From Gonocerus acuteangulatus (taxonomy: Eukaryota; Arthropoda; Insecta; Hemiptera; Coreidae), in NCBI GenBank assembly GCA_946811695.1, contig OX328124.1:62250770-62314769 (forward strand): 64,000 bases of DNA, given 5' to 3'. This document shows, piece after piece, positions 59,681 through 64,000 of the stretch (positions are counted from its first letter, which is position 1; every line of letters starts with the position of its first letter). Position numbers and translations under genes: made by a program. The notes beneath the pieces were generated by a model. It was not told the origin of the DNA. It did not search any database and was given only the letters and a program-made list of their open reading frames with translations.

Positions 59681-60083
59681 ACGAATTTTTTTTTTAGTAA
59701 TTCTTAAAAAAATGTCAATACCTACTCGTACAACATCTCGAAGAAATGGGATAGACTAGGCTTCACAAAGCGCGGAAGCATTTTTAACACGTCTACTCGG
59801 CGGCATGACGAGAAAGAAACTGAAAATTGACTTGGAATAATAAATAATTGACTTGGGATAATTGAGCTGCTTGCTCGAGTTAAAATAACATCAAACGGTG
59901 TCACAATGTAAAGGGAATTTTAGCTCTCAGCCGCAACAACTTGCGACAGTAACTCGCACGAGAGCTCGCGGGACAGCTTGCGTTCAAGTGTCGGGCAAAA
60001 TTGCATCTAAGTGTTTAGACGACGGGACAGAACTTGCGCAAGTACTGTCGCAAGTTTTCTCGCCCCATGTAAACGCAGCCTAA

Positions 60084-60665
60084 TAATGAACAAAAGCAAA
60101 ACAATTACCATAATCCAATAAGGAATATCGGATCCAAAGGATTAGATAGATAACATGAATTATCAGATTTAGCTTAGTTAATCCCTAAAAAATAAATACT
60201 TAAAATGTATTATTTTCAATTTTATTAAAGTTATTAGGAAAAATATTTCTTTTAGAGGATTGGCCATATTTTTTTCAGAAAGTTGAGGAAAAAATACCTC
60301 AATGTCATGTATCACACATTCATAACCGACCTCTTTAAGTGCTTCCAAAAAATCGTTTTAATTTAAAACCATAAAATTTGAATCGCACGAAACTCATTTG
60401 ATTTTGAAGATATCGAAGTGCGGTTTGCAGAAAAAGGTTTGTTTTTTAATTCCATTTAAAATGATGTGCATAATAATAGGGGTCATTTGCAAACCCCAAC
60501 ATTTCATCTAGCGCCGAGCGCACATGCGCAGTCGATAGGTTAAATAATCGACATATTTAGAAAGCTTAGGTCAAGCCCTACAACTTTTGCCCCTGACATT
60601 TTTTTTTTTCAGACCAACCGTTTGGCCGCAAAATTAGTTTGAGCCGTTTTATTCGGGACACCCTG
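60084..60665 (-). repeat. outer part of the right terminal inverted repeat
   Basis: Resumes after the Harbinger element's second TAA and runs to ACACCCTG at 60665. Confidence 0.88.

Positions 60666-60669
<4 letters not shown>

Positions 60670-60738
<69 letters not shown>
60670..60738. repeat. (TA)n microsatellite at the right border of the Tc1/mariner-type element
   Basis: Begins right after ACACCCTG-TA, mirroring the left border. Confidence 0.95.
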
Positions 60739-60741
<3 letters not shown>

Positions 60742-60823
60742 CTTTTTGGATTTATGTGTCGTAGGTCAAAAATTGTACTTTCTTTTTCCTTTTATACCAC
60801 TTTATTAGTTGTTCCCCCTACAT

Positions 60824-60855
60824 GTTTCGTGGCCTACATGCCACCTCCTCAGGGG
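60824..60855 (-). ncRNA. hammerhead-like motif in the left arm
   Basis: Minus-strand mirror of 60911-60950, same helix II (GTGGC/GCCAC) and GAAAC. Confidence 0.4.
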
Positions 60856-60910
60856 TCAGACTCGCAGTCTTAATAGGGTTAGCGAGCGGACCACACGCAG
60901 GGATGTAATG

Positions 60911-60950
60911 GCCCCTGAGGAGGTGGCATGTAGGCCACGAAACATGTAAG
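60911..60950 (+). ncRNA. hammerhead-like motif in the right arm
   Basis: CTGAGGA (60915-60921), one extra G, helix II GTGGC-ATGTAG-GCCAC (60923-60938), then GAAA (60939-60942). As at 2746, there is exactly one extra base between A9 and helix II. A two-pair stem III (AC-AT-GT), H17 = A48 and stem I pairs (GCC with GGC) can be drawn with one mismatch next to the cleavage site. Confidence 0.4.
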
Positions 60951-61061
60951 GCAAACAACTAAGAAAGTGGTCCAAACAGAAAAACGAAGTACTGTTTTTT
61001 TACCTACGCCACATTAATCCGAAAAGTGGATAAACTCGGTTGGTCAAAAACACGTTCAATA

Positions 61062-61063
<2 letters not shown>

Positions 61064-61127
<64 letters not shown>
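61064..61127. repeat. (TA)n microsatellite
   Basis: Pure TA run between the palindromic Penelope-like fragment and a SINE head. Confidence 0.95.
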
Positions 61128-61129
<2 letters not shown>

Positions 61130-61130
61130 T

Positions 61131-61458
61131 GCCGAGGTTAGCTCAGTGGTAGAGCACTGGACTAATAAGTTGGAGGACCTGAGTTCAAATCCCAATCAAG
61201 CACTAAAGGTATTTTCTTCTAGTGTCTTCCTTCGTGGGTTGGATTCGGCCTCCCTGACCGTCCCTAGGCTAACCCAGCCTATAATTAATTTAATAATGGG
61301 TACCTTAGTGCTAATGGCTCTTGCAGTCGAAGCAGCCAAGGGGAAAATCAGGCGGCCGGAGCATAGTACTGACCATATTATCTCCCTGGTCATGAATCAG
61401 ATACCTCTTTAGTATCTACGCCTGAGGCCCTTCGTGGCCTGTTACGGGACTGATTTTT
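61131..61458 (+). mobile_element. tRNA-derived SINE (family C)
   Basis: The head (61131-61205) has an A-box (ttagctcagtggtagagc) and B-box (GAGTTCAAATCCC) in correct spacing and an anticodon-loop-like ctaataa (AAT, Ile-like), but the acceptor ends do not pair, so it is not a functional tRNA gene. A ~250-bp body follows, including ggattcggcctccctgaccg and cttcgtggcctgttacggg. No A tail or target duplication was found; the 5' side borders a (TA)n array and the 3' side a 62-bp palindrome. Confidence 0.65.
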
Positions 61459-61520
61459 AGCATTCATTACGCAACACCCTATATATATATTTATATATAG
61501 GGTGTTGCGTAATGAATGCT
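61459..61520. repeat. 62-bp palindrome of two inverted transposon-like ends
   Basis: agcattcattacgcaacacc followed by ctatatata is mirrored by tatatataggg and tgttgcgtaatgaatgct around a 4-base centre (29-bp arms). The motif AGGGTGTTGCGTAATGAATG with TA next to it looks like a Tc1/mariner-type terminus; two such ends meet back to back. Outside the palindrome the flanks differ. Confidence 0.75.
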
Positions 61521-61599
61521 TAAATGGTACCTGCGTTTAGAGGCCGTTGTGGTGGTTCGGAAAAATATGTTTTTTGTTAAGTAAAAGGCCTTCCTATAT

Positions 61600-61670
61600 A
61601 TGCAAACTTTATTTTTCCTTACATGTTTCGCACCCTTTTGTTGCCTGTTCAGAGGAACATGTTATAGATA
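61600..61670 (-). mobile_element. worn Penelope-like terminal motif
   Basis: ccttacatgtttcgcaccct then tttgttgcctgttcagagg is, on the minus strand, CTCTGAACAGGC...GGGTGCGAAACATGTAAGG. It resembles the CTGANGA-stem-CGAAACATGT motif at 60.9 kb, but the core G8 is C, so any ribozyme would be dead. Confidence 0.4.
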
Positions 61671-61725
61671 TAAAACAAATTATAGCCTCTGAAAGGAGTA
61701 ATACTCTAAAAATTGTTATTCTTAA

Positions 61726-61729
<4 letters not shown>

Positions 61730-61780
<51 letters not shown>
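61730..61780. repeat. (TA)n microsatellite at the left border of the pogo-like element
   Basis: Pure TA run ending at GCGGAGAAGG. Confidence 0.95.
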
Positions 61781-61781
<1 letters not shown>

Positions 61782-63003
61782 CGGAGAAGGTGGTAATATG
61801 AGCCCCCAATTTGTTTTTCCCTTTTTTTCTAATTGTCTATGAAGTTTTTTTTTAGAATATTCGTTCATAGCATTAACTACAATTATTTGTGAACATATTT
61901 ATAAAAAAGAACTTTTTTGACGAATGTCAATTTGTTATTAAATCTTTTCGTGCTGGTAATATGGGCCCCTAAGAAAGAGAAATAAAATGACTTATGTATG
62001 ACCTTTTCATTTATTACACAATCTTTAAAATGCATTACAAAGTAGAATATAATTTATAAAGTAACTTGGAAGGCGTTTATAAGGAACCATTTAATTTCTG
62101 TATGACTTTCTCGTCTATTTGCAAAAATCACAAACGTAAACATCCTTGTCACATCCAGTGCAGTCAGTTTGTACCCACATTTCGCAGATTAGGGGTAGTA
62201 CCCACAGTTCTCCGAGGTTATCTAATGGAAATAGGCCCATGTTTTTCCGGAGGAAAATCAAGAACGGAGGTACAAAGGTTCTTTCCTCTCAATCCAATGA
62301 TTCGCGGGATTTTACTTTGAACATCTGATATTCCAATCTCATCCACATTAAACACCCTATCAGCTGGTGTTTGGCGTACTCGGCTTCCTGGGTATCGAAG
62401 ATATTGTCGACTGCTTCTTTGTTAAATCCATTAGCTCATGAAAACGATGTTGCAGCTGGTTTCAAAACAGACAAAACATTCTTGTGGCGATTCATGAAGT
62501 GGTCGAACCAAGCTCTTCCAATGAAACCATCTCCTGTGAATGGGTGGTCAATTCAATTTCTTTCACACAGTTGGTAAACCACTCTGTGAACATTACGGAG
62601 CCCTTAAGTTCGGGGGCTCATATTGCAACCCTCGCCATGTCAGAATTTGAACATGCATAACCATTCATTGTTACTTGAAAAATTACATTGTATCTACACA
62701 GAAATAATCTCTGAAATGTCCTTTACACTTGTCAGTAACGAGCTAGATGGATTTTGAATGGACATATACTATTATAATTGAATTATAAGCAAACGACTTA
62801 CTTCTCAAAGGTTCTTAGCTCAAGGAAGCAAATAAACCATTTTTACGCCCTAACTGCCAGCTGTAACTGCGCGAGAACGCTCCAGTGGTGAGAGCCTTCA
62901 ATGAAATATCACTTCAAAATATCACCGCCAATGTAAGCGCACTGTATGAATAGATATTGAGGGGGCTCATAATACATACAGGGCTCATAATACCGCCTCT
63001 ACC

Positions 63004-63005
<2 letters not shown>
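61779..63005 (-). mobile_element. pogo-like DNA transposon, internally deleted
   Basis: Inverted termini GCGGAGAAGGTGGTAATATG (61781 on) and, in complement from 63003, GGTAGAGGCGGTATTATGAG share AGA-GG-GGTA-TATGAGCCC. TA borders both sides, inside (TA)n arrays. Minus-strand coding remnants of a pogo/jerky-type transposase lie at 62100-62520. The phrase gggctcatattgcaac (62627-62642) and its relatives repeat the terminus inside the element. Confidence 0.75.
62100..62520 (-). pseudogene. pogo-like transposase remnant
   Basis: Reading right to left: AWFDHFMNRHKNVLSVLKPA (62455-62517), ANGFNKEAVDNIFDT (62395-62440), then after a shift ADRVFNVDEIGISDVQSK (62305-62358), the block of the first catalytic aspartate (NVDE.GI) in pogo/Tigger/jerky transposases. 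Then, after another shift, MWVQTDCTGCDKDVYVCDFC (62114-62190), a cysteine-rich C-terminal finger. The two remaining acidic motifs of the DDE core should lie between the last two pieces and are absent, so an internal deletion removed the catalytic core. Stops and frameshifts confirm decay. Confidence 0.7.

Positions 63006-63052
<47 letters not shown>
63006..63052. repeat. (TA)n microsatellite at the right border of the pogo-like element
   Basis: TA run starting directly after the right terminus. Confidence 0.95.
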
Positions 63053-63054
<2 letters not shown>

Positions 63055-64000
63055 CTCATTGAATTATTTAAATCAATTTTTCTATTTAAGAACGTCTAAA
63101 CGTGCTGCGTGTGAGCTAGCTACTTCTCCCTCGGAGAATAGCTTCTCCTAGAGTAGCCGTGTTTTGTGCGACTGTAGCTATGAAGAAGCGTAGCTATCAG
63201 GAGGTAGCTATATCACTCTTTATCTGTATCCAGCCTCCCTTTAGCTCACATTACCCCCGAGATAAACTACAGGGAGAGATAAGCCCTTCACGCGACAGCA
63301 GCCCTCCTTTACAAACTTCTATTTTCTCTCTTCGCTACATCACCCTTCCCTCTTTCAACCCTCCATAATTTTACACCCAGACTTAATACTGAGGAAGCAT
63401 TCCTAGTCTGTCCAACCTCAAAGAATAAGCATTCAATTCATGGCAGTTATTATTATGGCATGCCCTACCAGAATCATCCTCCAATTTATATTTTCTTGAT
63501 TAAAAATTCTTTATTTTTTTATTTTGTTTTATTAGCATTCAGGAGGAACTATGGCCATGATAAAATAAATAAATAAAGTCTATTGTTTAATTTTGTTATA
63601 AATCTTAGAACTGTAAGCTACACGTACAAATATTTTTAATTCCGCTTCTTCAAAAAATATTTATCTTATAACTATGTGTATTTATTTTATTAACTTCTAC
63701 TCTCTTTGATTTTTATTCTGGGACGACAGCAGCATAAGACCAAGTGCAGAGTGATTTATATTGGAATTAAAAAAACCTAGATACAATAACAAACAAATAA
63801 TATAAAATAGTAAACAATATAGCATGCTAGTCAAGAAACATTTCCTAAGCCGAAATTTTTTCTACTGATTTCTAATGACGATTAATTCGATACAATCATA
63901 ATCTCACATTCAACACACACTAATGACGCAGATCCATATATACTGCTCACAAATTGAAGTGGAACACTCATTACAAATTAGGTAACACTCCTTTTTAACT
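63053..64000. other. no gene seen; possible LINE 3' tail
   Basis: aggaactatggccatgataa followed by aataaataaataaa at 63541-63577 resembles the tandem 3' end of a LINE, as at 803-818. Short frames in 63066-63370 have no recognised domain. Confidence 0.4.

Larger units (their letters stand above)
58795..60083 (+). mobile_element. PIF/Harbinger DNA transposon carrying a MADF gene
   Basis: The element (58798-60080, 1283 bp) begins GACTGGGCTTACACGGGCGA and ends, in complement, GGCTGCGTTTACATGGGGCG: imperfect inverted repeats. TAA lies on both sides (58795-58797 and 60081-60083), and the uninterrupted left inverted repeat of the host element shows a single TAA at the matching place, so the 3-bp duplication is proven by the empty-site comparison. 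TAA/TTA duplication is the PIF/Harbinger signature. Sub-terminal regions contain further copies of gggcaaaattgcat-like and tcgcgcaa/ttgcgc motifs. It carries a MADF frame but no DDE transposase. Its 3' half contains the 5' tip of a HINE element (59627-59680). Confidence 0.85.
53405..60665 (-). mobile_element. Tc1/mariner-type element with ~668-bp inverted repeats, carrying two nested insertions
   Basis: The left terminus CAGGGTGTTCCAAATAAGAC (53405 on) matches the complement of the right terminus (60665 backward, one or two substitutions). Similarity continues over ~668 bp: left arm 53405-54072, right arm 58717-58797 plus 60084-60665. The arms end in CAGGGTGT/ACACCCTG and are bordered by TA on both sides (53403-53404 and 60666-60667), as expected for Tc1/mariner. 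The loop between arms, after subtracting the gypsy insertion, is only ~415 bp and holds part of a transposase on the minus strand. The element is therefore a foldback-like deletion derivative. Confidence 0.85.
60741..61029. mobile_element. palindromic Penelope-like terminal fragment
   Basis: Two arms of ~115-130 bp (60741-60856 and 60908-61029) are inverted copies around a ~50-base spacer: cactttttggatttatgtg at left matches the complement of the end near 61020 (cacattaatccgaaaagtgg). Both arms contain the phrase cccctgaggaggtggcatg then taggccacgaaacatgta. The combination CTGAGGAGG-stem-CGAAAC is typical for terminal repeats of Penelope-like elements. There is no coding sequence, so the assignment rests on this motif and the inverted arrangement. 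Confidence 0.5.

Noticed and set aside
61131..61205. Possible tRNA-Ile gene
   Set aside because: The D-arm, anticodon loop and T-arm look right, but the 5' and 3' acceptor strands do not pair and a conserved-looking SINE body follows.

Overview
The window looks like a gene-poor, AT-rich stretch of an invertebrate nuclear genome. No convincing host gene, rRNA gene or functional tRNA gene is visible. Nearly all interpretable sequence is transposable-element DNA: a Penelope-like element, several LINE remnants, a short-LTR Ty3/gypsy element of Mag type, Tc1/mariner, pogo and PIF/Harbinger DNA transposons, tRNA-derived SINEs, and an abundant rolling-circle-like family with (TA)n cores. The mixture suggests an arthropod. 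A crustacean such as a copepod is my impression only and is not proven by the sequence. A 200-N run at 51237-51436 shows this is a scaffold from an assembly.

Layout. At 1.2-2.85 kb there is a Penelope-like insertion made of two head-to-head 3' ends, each with a GIY-YIG endonuclease reading frame, a hammerhead-like RNA motif, a 35-bp one-sided tail and a 14-bp target duplication. From 2.9 to 17.5 kb the sequence is mostly featureless AT-rich DNA with a ~143-bp minisatellite and scattered SINEs, one of them with an 84-A tail and a clear target duplication. From 17.5 to 27.5 kb there is a cluster of HINE/Helentron-like elements. They have a 5' block, sub-terminal inverted repeats around GCGCGGTTCC, a central (TA)n array, a 3' hairpin and a CTAA end, and they are interrupted by SINEs and a pogo-like end. 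From 27.5 to 51 kb there are small MITEs and hairpins, five LINE fragments including a decayed Jockey-type element at 41.75-43.8 kb, and a Harbinger-like MITE at 44.4-45.1 kb. At 51.6-53.0 kb lies a 5'-truncated LINE with an RNase H domain.

The most structured part is 53.4-63.0 kb. A Tc1/mariner-type element with ~668-bp terminal inverted repeats (53405-60665) carries two later insertions. One is a complete but mutated gypsy element (54076-58297) with 122-bp LTRs, GACCA target duplication, tRNA-Ser primer site and polypurine tract. The other is a PIF/Harbinger element (58798-60080) carrying a MADF-domain reading frame inside the right inverted repeat. The order of events can be read directly from the target duplications. 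To the right follow a palindromic Penelope-like fragment with hammerhead-like cores, a tRNA-headed SINE, a 62-bp palindrome formed by two transposon ends, and a pogo-like element. Many of these junctions sit in (TA)n microsatellites, so TA arrays are either preferred targets or products of the transposons.
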